Part shown: one piece after another, positions 1 through 6,240 of the stretch
How the letters are laid out: each line of letters starts with the position of its first letter
Numbering within the stretch: position 1 is the first letter of the stretch
NCBI GenBank assembly: GCA_018814635.1
Contig: JAHIYV010000019.1
Location: forward strand, 1-6,578
DNA: 6,578 nucleotides
Source of the DNA: Patescibacteria group bacterium
GTDB taxonomy: Bacteria > Patescibacteriota > Minisyncoccia > Phycocordibacterales > JAGLOS01
Direction of reading: 5' to 3'
The notes under the pieces: generated by a model
What the model was told of the DNA's origin: nothing
Databases searched by the model: none
Seen by the model: only the letters and a program-made list of their open reading frames with translations
Made by a program: the position numbers and the translations under genes

Positions 1-108
1 ATATAGGAGTCGAACAAGCTAATAGTTTAGCCGAATAAATCATTAAAAATCAGTGGGTAGGACATTTCTACTTGGCTGAGGGTAGGACATTTCTAAATGG
101 CTTTGACA
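1..108 (+). mobile_element. Probable right end of an insertion sequence (partial)
   Basis: The left edge of the window looks like the terminal segment of an insertion sequence whose body lies outside it. Two direct copies of GGGTAGGACATTTCTA sit at 55-70 and 80-95. Each is followed by a related TTGGCTGAG / ATGGCTTTG tail, and the second ends in TTTGACA at 102-108. Read inward from 108 the tip is TGTCAAAGCC, so the end has the TG...CA form with repeated internal binding sites, as seen in IS481- and IS21-type elements. A short open frame at 3-38 ends in TAA (IGVEQANSLAE) and could be the transposase C-terminus, but it is too short to identify. The surface-protein gene at 109-850 loses its expected continuation exactly here. 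The IS family is inferred; the opposite end and the transposase are not visible. Confidence 0.5.
55..95 (+). repeat. Two direct copies of a 16-bp terminal motif
   Basis: GGGTAGGACATTTCTA occurs at 55-70 and again at 80-95, a 25-bp period, with partly conserved bases after each copy (TTGGCTGAG versus ATGGCTTTG). The copies are identical. On the minus strand they read TAGAAATGTCCTACCC and are translated as the last codons of the adjacent leftward frame (RNVLP). The arrangement resembles repeated transposase-binding sites at a transposon end rather than a regulatory operator, because it coincides with the point where the neighbouring gene is interrupted. Confidence 0.7.
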
Positions 109-850
109 AAGCTGTAGATAAATCCCAACTACCACCGCCGCCTGTCTCTGTAGTCGCTTTCAATTGATTGCTTGCTGTGTTTATATTTGTTTTTACTAAC
201 CCAGCATCAAATTCTGCGGTAGTCGTCCTCTTAACCTCAACAGGACTCACACTTGCCCCGTTTCCACTTCTTGCAAAAACTCTTGCTGAACCGCCTTTGG
301 TAATAACAGCGTTGGCAAGTTTAGTTTTTAATCCTAAATCAATGGGAGCAGACCTATAAACTCCTAAATCATCATTGCCGACAACAGAGTTTGGCGTTGT
401 TGTCGCGCTATACCCAAACCCCCCAGAGCCAGTTTGTTCAAAATCCGCTTGCGTGGTTTGCGCGCTTGTAGAAGTGTATGTTATTGGAGCTGTTGTTGAA
501 GCGTTGATATGACTATGCGCCAAATTAAGAAATGTTTGATTTTGAGGAAGCTGGTCTGCTGGTTCTGCTAAAGCGAAGAAGTAAACTAACGCTCCAGCGC
601 TTAGAATGGCAATAGACAAGATTGCAACTGGAAATAATTTTGAATTTAAAATTTTGAATTTTGAATCAATTTTAAATGACTTAATTTTTAATGAAGAAAA
701 TAAATTAAGAAATTTTTTGATTCGTAATTTGATAAATACAATAAAGCCAGCATCTCTATTTTCAAGCTGTTGGCGCTGAAACTCTTGCTTTCTAAATTCA
801 TTCAGCGCGCGTTTAGCTTTAGAAAGTTTTTTGTGTTTGTGTTTAGACAT
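68..850 (-). CDS. Membrane-anchored surface protein, 3'-truncated at an IS end
   Basis: I do not recognise a specific family. The 260-residue frame begins with a very basic, Lys/Arg-rich cytoplasmic segment (residues 1-72), followed by one hydrophobic membrane segment (about 73-93, FPVAILSIAILSAGALVYFF). The exported part is rich in Thr, Ser, Ala and Gly. It contains YRSAPIDLG (165-173) and VFARSGN (191-197), a spacing like that of beta-sandwich domains in large CPR surface proteins. The start is supported by GAGAAG (855-860) and a TATAAT box (870-875) on the minus strand. Residues 249-260 (SKPFRNVLPSAK) are encoded by the repeated IS-end motif, and the preceding GGGGSWDLSTA looks like the beginning of a further strand or linker, so the native protein was probably longer. 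Residues 54-73 come from an AT-rich internal repeat. It may survive as a short anchored fragment or be a pseudogene. Confidence 0.65.
   Translation of the reverse strand: MSKHKHKKLSKAKRALNEFRKQEFQRQQLENRDAGFIVFIKLRIKKFLNLFSSLKIKSFKIDSKFKILNSKLFPVAILSIAILSAGALVYFFALAEPADQLPQNQTFLNLAHSHINASTTAPITYTSTSAQTTQADFEQTGSGGFGYSATTTPNSVVGNDDLGVYRSAPIDLGLKTKLANAVITKGGSARVFARSGNGASVSPVEVKRTTTAEFDAGLVKTNINTASNQLKATTETGGGGSWDLSTALSKPFRNVLPSAK
632..691 (-). repeat. AT-rich in-frame repeat coding for KIKSFKIDSKFKILNSK
   Basis: This stretch is built from recurring AATTTTGAATTT / AATTTTAAA words and gives a lysine/phenylalanine/isoleucine segment just before the membrane span (residues 54-73). Its composition is more extreme than that of the flanking coding sequence. 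It could be a small mobile or slippage-prone repeat carried in frame within a tolerant linker, or simply a biased basic juxtamembrane segment. The words are visible directly; the mobile origin is inference. Confidence 0.4.
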
Positions 851-869
851 ATTGCTTCTCGTTTAGTTT

Positions 870-898
870 ATTATAGCTCATAGGAATAAATAAATAAA
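870..898 (-). promoter_or_regulatory. Probable promoter of the leftward surface-protein gene
   Basis: On the minus strand a perfect TATAAT (plus-strand 870-875) lies 20 bp before the ATG at 850. A weak -35-like TTTATT (893-898) is 17 bp further upstream. The predicted transcript would start near 863, leaving a leader of about a dozen bases that contains GAGAAG as ribosome-binding site (855-860). The -10 is strong and the -35 is poor. Confidence 0.5.
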
Positions 899-900
899 CT

Positions 901-929
901 TTGATTAGAGCGGTGGGGATAAATAAAAA
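901..929 (+). promoter_or_regulatory. Weak candidate promoter for glyQS
   Basis: TTGATT (901-906) and TAAAAA (924-929) are separated by 17 bp in the divergent region and each match 4 of 6 consensus bases. A start near 936 would leave a leader of about 54 bases before the ATG at 990. The surrounding sequence is so AT-rich that chance matches are expected, so this is only a candidate. Confidence 0.25.
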
Positions 930-989
930 TTTCGCTTGTTTTGCAAAGGAATTTTGTGTATTGTGAGTAAATAAATAAATTATAAATTT

Positions 990-2384
990 ATGAATAAAAA
1001 TGAAAATACAAAAACTGGTGTTACTATGGAAAAAATTGTTTCGTTGGCGAAACGGCGCGGATTTATTTTTCCGTCCTCGGAAATCTATGGTGGGTTCGGA
1101 GCGATTTATGATTATGGGCCATATGGCGTGGAATTAGAAAATGCTATCAAAGCAGCGTGGTGGAAAACAATGGTGCAAAAACGCCCCGACATTATCGGGC
1201 TTGATTCAAGTATTTTTATGCACCCCAAAATTTGGCAGGCTAGCGGACATACCACAGGATTCGCCGATCCGCTTGCTGAATGTAAAAAGTGCAATGCCAG
1301 AGTGAGAATTGATCATTTGCTTGAGGATATTGATGTTTTTGCGGATGAAAAGATGAGCGAGGAAGAAATTAACGAACTTTTTAATCAACACAAAACAAAA
1401 ATTAAATGTCCTCAATGTGGAAAAAGTGATTTCAGCGATGCGAAAAAATTTAATCTTCTTGTTAAAGCGAATTTAGGAAATTTTAATGATGATTGGTCAA
1501 AAGAACCCACATATCTTCGTGGAGAAACTTGTCAGGGTATTTATGTAAACTATAAAAATGTGCGTGATACCGCGCGCGTGAAGATACCATTCGGAATTGC
1601 GCAAATAGGAAAAGCTTTTCGTAATGAAATAGCAGGCAGGCAGTATGTTTTTAGAACACGAGAATTTGAACAAATGGAAATGCAATATTTTACTCATCCA
1701 GACGAAGAAATGAAAGAATATGAAAAGTTGCGCGAGGCAAGATGGGCGTACTATAAAGAGCTGGGTATTAAAGGCGAGAATCTTAGGTGGAGCAAGCATA
1801 AAAATCTTGTTTTTTATGCTAAAGAGGCGTATGACATTGAATATAATTATCCTTTTGGTTTCAAAGAGCTTGAAGGTGTGCACGCGCGAAGTGATTATGA
1901 TTTGTCTCAGCATATGAAATTTTCGGGAGCCGATCTTACTTATACTGATCCACACACAAACGAAAAATACACACCACATATTATAGAGTCCTCGGTTGGG
2001 GTAGGGAGAACGGTTTTTGCCGTGATGTGTGATGCTTATACAGAAGAAGAAATTGACGATGGTGATTCGCGCGTGGTGATGAAGTTCAACAAAAAACTCG
2101 CTCCCATAAAAGTAGCCGTATTTCCTCTTTTGAAAAACAAGCCAGAATTGGTAAAAAAAGCGCGTGAGATATTTGGCGCGCTCAGCGAACAATTAATGTG
2201 TGAATTTGATGATAATGGAAATATAGGCAAGAGATATAGAAGGCAAGATGAAATTGGCACACCGTACTGTGTTACTGTTGATTTTGATACGCTTGAAAAT
2301 AGCACGGTAACAGTACGCGATCGCGATACAATGAAGCAAGAAAGGGTAGCTGTATCCGAGTTGGTCGGATACTTAGGGACTTAA
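990..2384 (+). CDS. glyQS: Glycyl-tRNA synthetase, alpha2 (single-chain) type
   Basis: Class II aminoacyl-tRNA synthetase that charges tRNA-Gly with glycine using ATP in the cytoplasm. At 464 residues it has the length of the bacterial homodimeric enzyme, not the GlyQ/GlyS alpha2-beta2 form. The N-terminal signature RGFIFPSSEIYGGFGAIYDY lies at 23-42. Two CxxC pairs (C98/C101 and C140/C143) form the zinc-ribbon insertion. Motif 2 is FRNEIAGRQ...FRTREFEQME (210-230) and motif 3 is GVGRTVFAV (337-345, with the ATP-binding R340). The anticodon-binding domain covers about 372-462, including RYRRQDEIGTPYCVTVDF (415-432). The start is ambiguous: the ATG at 990 has no Shine-Dalgarno sequence, and a second in-frame ATG at 1026 (MEKIVSLAK) begins where conservation starts. 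An in-frame TAA at 972-974 rules out a longer N-terminus. The gene is followed 36 bp later by the M16 peptidase, with no terminator between them. Confidence 0.97.
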   Translation: MNKNENTKTGVTMEKIVSLAKRRGFIFPSSEIYGGFGAIYDYGPYGVELENAIKAAWWKTMVQKRPDIIGLDSSIFMHPKIWQASGHTTGFADPLAECKKCNARVRIDHLLEDIDVFADEKMSEEEINELFNQHKTKIKCPQCGKSDFSDAKKFNLLVKANLGNFNDDWSKEPTYLRGETCQGIYVNYKNVRDTARVKIPFGIAQIGKAFRNEIAGRQYVFRTREFEQMEMQYFTHPDEEMKEYEKLREARWAYYKELGIKGENLRWSKHKNLVFYAKEAYDIEYNYPFGFKELEGVHARSDYDLSQHMKFSGADLTYTDPHTNEKYTPHIIESSVGVGRTVFAVMCDAYTEEEIDDGDSRVVMKFNKKLAPIKVAVFPLLKNKPELVKKAREIFGALSEQLMCEFDDNGNIGKRYRRQDEIGTPYCVTVDFDTLENSTVTVRDRDTMKQERVAVSELVGYLGT

Positions 2385-2420
2385 AAGAAAATATTAGCGT
2401 TTAATTTATTATTGCGTCTT

Positions 2421-3695
2421 ATGAAATACAAAAAAACAGTGTTAAAAAATGGTTTACGTATTGTTACAGTGCCAATGAAAGATAATCCAACCGCTACAGT
2501 TTTGGTTCTTGCGGGAGCTGGGTCAAAATATGAAGACAAAAAAGTAAACGGCATTTCACATTTTTTAGAACATCTTTTTTTTAAGGGAACTCAAAAGCGT
2601 TCAACCTCGGCAATTATTTCTCAAGAGATTGAGGGGTTAGGTGCGCAATTTAACGCGTTTACCGGTCACGAAAAAACTGGCTACTATGTGAAAGCTCAAG
2701 CAAAATATTTGCCAAAATTACTTGATATTATCTCTGATGTGTATATTAACCCACTATTTCCAGAGAAAGAAATGGAAAAAGAAAAAGGAGTGATAATTGA
2801 TGAAATGAATATGTATGAAGATATGCCCATGATAAGAGTTGAAGACCTTTTTATGGAATTGTTGTATGGAGACCAGCCAGTCGGACGAAAAATTATAGGA
2901 GAGAAGGAGATTATTCAAAAAATGACACGCGCAGATATTATAAAATATTACAACCAGCATTATGTTAAAGAATCAACAGTTGTGGTAATTACAGGGGGAG
3001 GATTTGATGAGAAAAAAATAACAAAGGAAGCTGAAAAAAAATTTGAAGCGCTATCCGCAGCAAAAAAAGAAACCAAAAAAAAGGTCACTGAAAAACAAAC
3101 GCAACCCGGTATCGCAATAAAAAATAAACAAACTGACCAAACACATATTTTACTAGGCGCGCGTACATTTGGTTTGCAAAGCAAATATAAAGCAACACTT
3201 AGTGTATTGGCGGGGATATTAGGACAAGGGATGAGTTCGCGACTTTTTCAAAAAATTCGAGATGAAATGGGGGTAGGATATTATGTCTCTGCGGCAAATG
3301 AGTTGTTTACTGACCATGGTTTTTTTGCTGTAGCAACAGGTGTAAACAATAAAAAAGTTTTTGAAGTGGTGGAAGTAATTTTAGCCGAACTACACAAAAC
3401 AACAAAAGAACTTGTTGATGAAAAAGAATTAAAAAAAGTCAAAGATTATCTCACGGGTAATTTAATGTTGGGATTAGAATCCTCCGATGCTATCGCTGGC
3501 TATTATGGAGGGCAAGAAATACTCAAAAAAGAAATCATCGAACCTGCTACGCTTATAAAAGAAATCCAGGATGTAACAGCCAACAAAGTGCGTGCTATCG
3601 CGCGCAAGATTTTTAAAAATGATCGCTTAAACCTAGCATTAATTGGCCCGTTCAAAGACAAAAAACCCTTTAAAAAAATACTCATGTTTAAATAG
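2421..3695 (+). CDS. M16 family zinc metallopeptidase (processing-protease-like)
   Basis: A two-domain insulinase/mitochondrial-processing-peptidase-like protease of 424 residues, the usual size for a one-chain bacterial M16B enzyme. The inverted zinc motif HFLEH is at 47-51 (two histidine ligands and the catalytic Glu50). The third ligand is Glu128 in VIIDEM, giving the family spacing HxxEH-x76-E. The C-terminal half has SSRLFQKIRDEMGVGYYVSA (about 272-291), with the Arg/Tyr pair used for substrate binding in this family. No signal peptide is seen, so it is probably cytoplasmic, cleaving peptides or small protein fragments; the substrate is unknown. I prefer the ATG at 2421, which leads directly into KYKKTVLKNGLRIV. 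A TTG nine bases upstream (2412) is in frame but has no ribosome-binding site. The gene lies 36 bp after glyQS in the same direction and is probably cotranscribed with it. Confidence 0.95.
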   Translation: MKYKKTVLKNGLRIVTVPMKDNPTATVLVLAGAGSKYEDKKVNGISHFLEHLFFKGTQKRSTSAIISQEIEGLGAQFNAFTGHEKTGYYVKAQAKYLPKLLDIISDVYINPLFPEKEMEKEKGVIIDEMNMYEDMPMIRVEDLFMELLYGDQPVGRKIIGEKEIIQKMTRADIIKYYNQHYVKESTVVVITGGGFDEKKITKEAEKKFEALSAAKKETKKKVTEKQTQPGIAIKNKQTDQTHILLGARTFGLQSKYKATLSVLAGILGQGMSSRLFQKIRDEMGVGYYVSAANELFTDHGFFAVATGVNNKKVFEVVEVILAELHKTTKELVDEKELKKVKDYLTGNLMLGLESSDAIAGYYGGQEILKKEIIEPATLIKEIQDVTANKVRAIARKIFKNDRLNLALIGPFKDKKPFKKILMFK

Positions 3696-3791
3696 GATAA
3701 ACGGTGTCACCTTTTCCCCACTTTTTCCATCCACTCAAAAAATAGCAGTTCAAGATTTATTGTGATAAAATAATAACATAAAATATATGAT
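3696..3791. other. Intergenic region between the M16 peptidase and the glycosidase stub
   Basis: These 96 bp are pyrimidine-rich at first (CCTTTTCCCCACTTTTTCC, 3710-3728) and then AT-rich. No good terminator is seen: GGTGTCACC at 3703-3711 could only form a three-pair stem. A TAAAAT (3766-3771) about 20 bp before the downstream ATG could serve as a -10 box, but no convincing -35 accompanies it. Confidence 0.3.
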
Positions 3792-4043
3792 ATGATTTTA
3801 AAAACTGACTACAAAGAATGCCTTGATTATATTAGTAAATACTGGAACAAAATTACTTTTTATGCAGCAAAAGACAACGGAGTTCATGTAGGACTACCAA
3901 ATAAATTTATATGTCCAAATACTACTAGATACAATAAAGACCAATTTTATTGGGATAGTTATTTTGTTATACTTGGATTAATTAACTCTGAGGGTTACAG
4001 AGGTGAGGGTTACAGAGGTGAAACCTCTGTTTTTACAGCCTGA
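3792..4043 (+). pseudogene. 5' remnant of a trehalase-like (GH37-type) glycosidase, cut off by a repeat array
   Basis: The first 66 or so of the 83 codons look like the start of a six-hairpin (alpha/alpha)6 glycosidase. LPNKFICPNTTRYNKDQFYWDSYFVILGLI (35-64) matches the layout of trehalase signature 1 (PGGRFxExYxWDxY), with the WDSY core at 54-57 kept and Asn-Thr-Thr in place of Gly-Gly. Intact relatives are typically several hundred residues, so nearly all of the catalytic domain is missing. From codon 67 the frame is read from the hairpin repeats (EGYRGEGYRGETSVFTA) and stops at TGA 4041-4043. Nothing resembling the rest of the enzyme occurs after the array, so it was deleted and not merely split. 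The start is the ATG at 3792; the ATG at 3787 stops after two codons. GH63-type enzymes share this motif style, so the exact family is uncertain. Confidence 0.6.
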
Positions 4044-4236
4044 GAGGTGAAACCTCTGTTTTTACTATATGGGTTACAGAGGTGGGTTACAGAGGTGAAA
4101 CCTCTGTTTTTAAATATGGGTTACAGAGGTGGGTTACAGAGGTGAAACCTCTGTTTTTAATATATGGGTTACAGAGGGGTTACAGAGGTGAAACCTCTGT
4201 TTTTACAGCCTGAGAGGTGAAACCTCTGTTTTTACT
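3992..4236 (+). repeat. Array of terminator-like hairpin repeats
   Basis: The core unit is GGGTTACAGAGGT followed by GAA and ACCTCTGTTTTTA, giving an 8-bp perfect stem with a three-base loop and a T5 tail on the plus strand. Full hairpins are at 4012-4030, 4089-4107, 4136-4154 and 4182-4200. Two variants, at 4043-4057 and 4213-4227, have a 6-bp stem because AGCCTG is inserted in the left arm. Extra unpaired left arms precede full units at 3992-4004, 4071-4083, 4118-4130 and 4166-4176, so the middle units recur every 47-48 bp. A 60-bp block is repeated exactly at 4007-4066 and 4177-4236, offset by 170 bp. AT-rich spacers (TATAT, AATAT) separate the units. The array begins inside the glycosidase stub and ends just before the uvrD stop side. 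I cannot assign it to a named repeat family. Confidence 0.9.
4012..4034 (+). terminator. First complete terminator-shaped hairpin of the array
   Basis: ACAGAGGT (4012-4019), loop GAA, ACCTCTGT (4023-4030) and a T run through 4034 together have the form of a rho-independent terminator for rightward transcripts. The same structure recurs with T runs at 4107-4111, 4154-4158 and 4200-4204, plus two weaker versions, so rightward readthrough from the M16/glycosidase side would meet up to six in series. The stem has four G-C pairs out of eight, so each hairpin is only moderately stable. In the leftward direction the tail is not U-rich, so the element is directional. Confidence 0.55.
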
Positions 4237-4247
4237 GTTTTTAATAT

Positions 4248-4268
4248 ATCCAAGGGCTTTCCTTGGAT
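4248..4268 (-). terminator. Hairpin immediately downstream of uvrD
   Basis: ATCCAAGG (4248-4255) and CCTTGGAT (4261-4268) form a perfect 8-bp stem around GCTTT, starting 4 bp past the uvrD stop codon. On the minus strand the bases after the stem are ATATTAAAAACAG, with no U tract, so intrinsic termination would be weak. It could instead stabilise the 3' end of the mRNA, or work with the folded array that lies just beyond. Confidence 0.4.
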
Positions 4269-4272
4269 AGTG

Positions 4273-6240
4273 TTACATATCTAAATACATGACTTTTTCA
4301 GGGGGGTTGTTTAGGTCAATGGCTTTGTCTCTTACCCACTCTAATATACTTGGGTCAATATCGGACAAAAATTCAGATGGGGTATTGATTTGTTTTGAAC
4401 CAAAAATAATTCTTGCGTAGGCGAAAGATAAATAAAGTTTTTCTTTGGCTCTTGTTAGCGCAACATAAAACAATCGTCGTTCTTCCTCCGTTTCCTCTTT
4501 ATTTTTTCTTGAACCGTCGGGTTTTCTGTGTGGAAATAAATCTTGTTCAAGTCCTGTTATAAATACATATGAAAATTCCAGCCCTTTTGCCGCATGCGCG
4601 GTCATAAGTTTTACGGAGTCCTCGGGTTTTTCAAGAGAATCTTGATCTGTCGCGAGCGCGGCATCCGAGAGAAGTTTTTCTAGTCCTTCTTGTGGAGGGT
4701 AAATATCATATTTTGTTGCGAGAGTTACAAGCTCACGACAATTTTCTAATCGTTCCAATTCTTCCTCCCCTCCTCCCATTAACATTTTTTCAATACCACT
4801 ATGTTTGAGAATAAATTTAATAAGAGCAGATGTTTTTTGTGCCTCGGATTGTTTTTTAATTTCCGCGAGAATTTCTCTGAAATTAGCTACTTTTGCGCGC
4901 ATTTTCAAGGAAAGTTCATTCTCTACGCCCGCGAACATCCGCGCCAAGGTAACCTTGCCCACACCGCGCGTTGGCGTATTGATAATCCTTTTTATGTCGT
5001 ACAGACTATCGGGGTTCAATGACGCCTTCAAGTAAGAGAGAATATCTTTGATTTCTTTTCTTTCAAAAAATTTCACACCAAGCACCTGATATGGTACATC
5101 AAAAGTTAAAAAAGCTTCTTCCAGCGCGCGTGATTGAAAATTCGCGCGGTAAAGAATTGCTATGTCGCTCGGATTTTTTCCTTCTTTGATTAAGTTCTGT
5201 GTTTCGCGCGCGATAAAGCGTGCTTCATCTCCCGCATCAAAAGCGTCAAAAACCGTGATCAACTCCCCTTCTTTGTTTTTTGTGAAAAGATTTTTTTCAA
5301 CACGAAGATCGTTCTTTTTAATAACTTGATTTGCCGCAGTCAAAATTGTTTGAGTAGAGCGATAATTTTGTTCGAGAAAAACGGAAGTTGTTTTAGGATA
5401 ATCTTTTTCAAAAGAAAGCAAATTTCTAATATCAGCGCCACGCCAGCCGTATATGTTTTGGTCAACATCACCTACGACACAGATATTTTGATTCTTACCA
5501 ACAAGCAAACGACTTAATTCATATTGTGCTTTGTTTGTATCTTGATATTCGTCAATATGAATATACTCCCATTTGTTCAAATAGTGTTCGCGCGCGTCTT
5601 TCTCTTTTCTCAACAACAAAACTGATTTCAAAATTAGGTCGTCAAAATCAAGAGCTTTTCTTTCCGCGAGTAATTCTTCATATTTTTGCCACACCGCCAC
5701 AATTATTTTATGAAAAAAATTATCGCCCGCGCTCGCCAAAAAATCATCCAATGAAATCAGGTTATTTTTTTGTTTTGAAATAATATGATGAATTTTTCGC
5801 GGTTCATATTGTTTTGGGTCAAAGTTTTTTGCTTTAAGGGCTTCTTTAATAAGCGCGGTTGTTTCTGTTTGATCAAAAATTGTAAAGTGTCTGGGAATGC
5901 CAATAAGTTTTCCTTTTTCACGCAGAATATGTGCGCCAAGAGCATGAAATGTGCTTACAAAAGGTTTGTTAAAATAGGAATCCTCCCCGCAAACAGTGTT
6001 ATTTTCTTTAATAAGCACCTCAACACGATCGCGCATTTCTTTTGCCGCTTTGTTTGTGAATGTTATAGCAAGTATTTTGCTGGAAGCCACGCCTTTTTCA
6101 ATAATATGCGCGATACGGTGTGTGAGTGTTTTGGTTTTCCCCGCGCCAGCGCCCGCAACAATTAAAAGAGGCCCGTCTGTAAGAAGAGCCGCTTGTTTTT
6201 GTTTTGCGTTCAAGCTGTTTAGGTCGTTGGAGTTAGTCAT
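4273..6240 (-). CDS. uvrD: UvrD/PcrA-type superfamily 1A DNA helicase
   Basis: ATP-driven 3'-to-5' single-strand DNA translocase and helicase used in excision repair, mismatch repair or clearing of stalled forks. All SF1 motifs are present over 655 residues: the Q-motif region LNAKQKQAAL (10-19), Walker A AGAGAGKT (29-36, K35), motif Ia ITFTNKAAKEM (59-69), motif II DEYQD (230-234), motif III GDVDQNIYGWRGAD (257-270), motif IV LEQNYRST (289-296), motif V TAHAAKGLEF (547-556) and motif VI YVALTRAKEKLYLS (592-605, arginine finger R597). It is about 65 residues shorter than E. coli UvrD and ends soon after PSEFL (621-625), so the flexible C-terminal RNA-polymerase-binding (Tudor-like) region of PcrA/UvrD is reduced or absent. 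The ATG at 6240 overlaps the TGA of the upstream gene as ATGA and has no Shine-Dalgarno sequence, so translation probably restarts from the upstream gene. PcrA, UvrD and Rep cannot be told apart by sequence alone. Confidence 0.96.
   Translation of the reverse strand: MTNSNDLNSLNAKQKQAALLTDGPLLIVAGAGAGKTKTLTHRIAHIIEKGVASSKILAITFTNKAAKEMRDRVEVLIKENNTVCGEDSYFNKPFVSTFHALGAHILREKGKLIGIPRHFTIFDQTETTALIKEALKAKNFDPKQYEPRKIHHIISKQKNNLISLDDFLASAGDNFFHKIIVAVWQKYEELLAERKALDFDDLILKSVLLLRKEKDAREHYLNKWEYIHIDEYQDTNKAQYELSRLLVGKNQNICVVGDVDQNIYGWRGADIRNLLSFEKDYPKTTSVFLEQNYRSTQTILTAANQVIKKNDLRVEKNLFTKNKEGELITVFDAFDAGDEARFIARETQNLIKEGKNPSDIAILYRANFQSRALEEAFLTFDVPYQVLGVKFFERKEIKDILSYLKASLNPDSLYDIKRIINTPTRGVGKVTLARMFAGVENELSLKMRAKVANFREILAEIKKQSEAQKTSALIKFILKHSGIEKMLMGGGEEELERLENCRELVTLATKYDIYPPQEGLEKLLSDAALATDQDSLEKPEDSVKLMTAHAAKGLEFSYVFITGLEQDLFPHRKPDGSRKNKEETEEERRLFYVALTRAKEKLYLSFAYARIIFGSKQINTPSEFLSDIDPSILEWVRDKAIDLNNPPEKVMYLDM

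Noticed and set aside
168..359. 63-codon plus-strand frame opposite the surface-protein gene
   Set aside because: It is antisense to the Thr/Ser-rich domain, with no ribosome-binding site and no recognisable content.
945..950. AAAGGA as the ribosome-binding site of glyQS
   Set aside because: It is about 40 bp from the ATG, and the nearer GTG/TTG codons run into stops within a few codons.
1497..2192. 231-codon open frame on the minus strand inside glyQS
   Set aside because: It is antisense to a clearly conserved gene and its translation is rich in Phe, Ile and His with no domain; it is a shadow frame.
2412..2420. TTG start adding three residues to the M16 peptidase
   Set aside because: There is no ribosome-binding site before it, and the ATG at 2421 sits just before the conserved N-terminal strand.
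3703..3711. GGTGTCACC as a terminator after the M16 peptidase
   Set aside because: Only three base pairs can form around a three-base loop, and the following T run is short and broken by C's.
3992..4236. CRISPR array
   Set aside because: The repeats are palindromic but the spacers are only a few AT bases and not unique sequences, some repeat arms are directly adjacent, and no cas gene is nearby.
5785..6165. 126-codon plus-strand frame inside uvrD
   Set aside because: It is antisense to the helicase motifs Walker A to Ia, and its Cys/Phe-rich translation matches no family.
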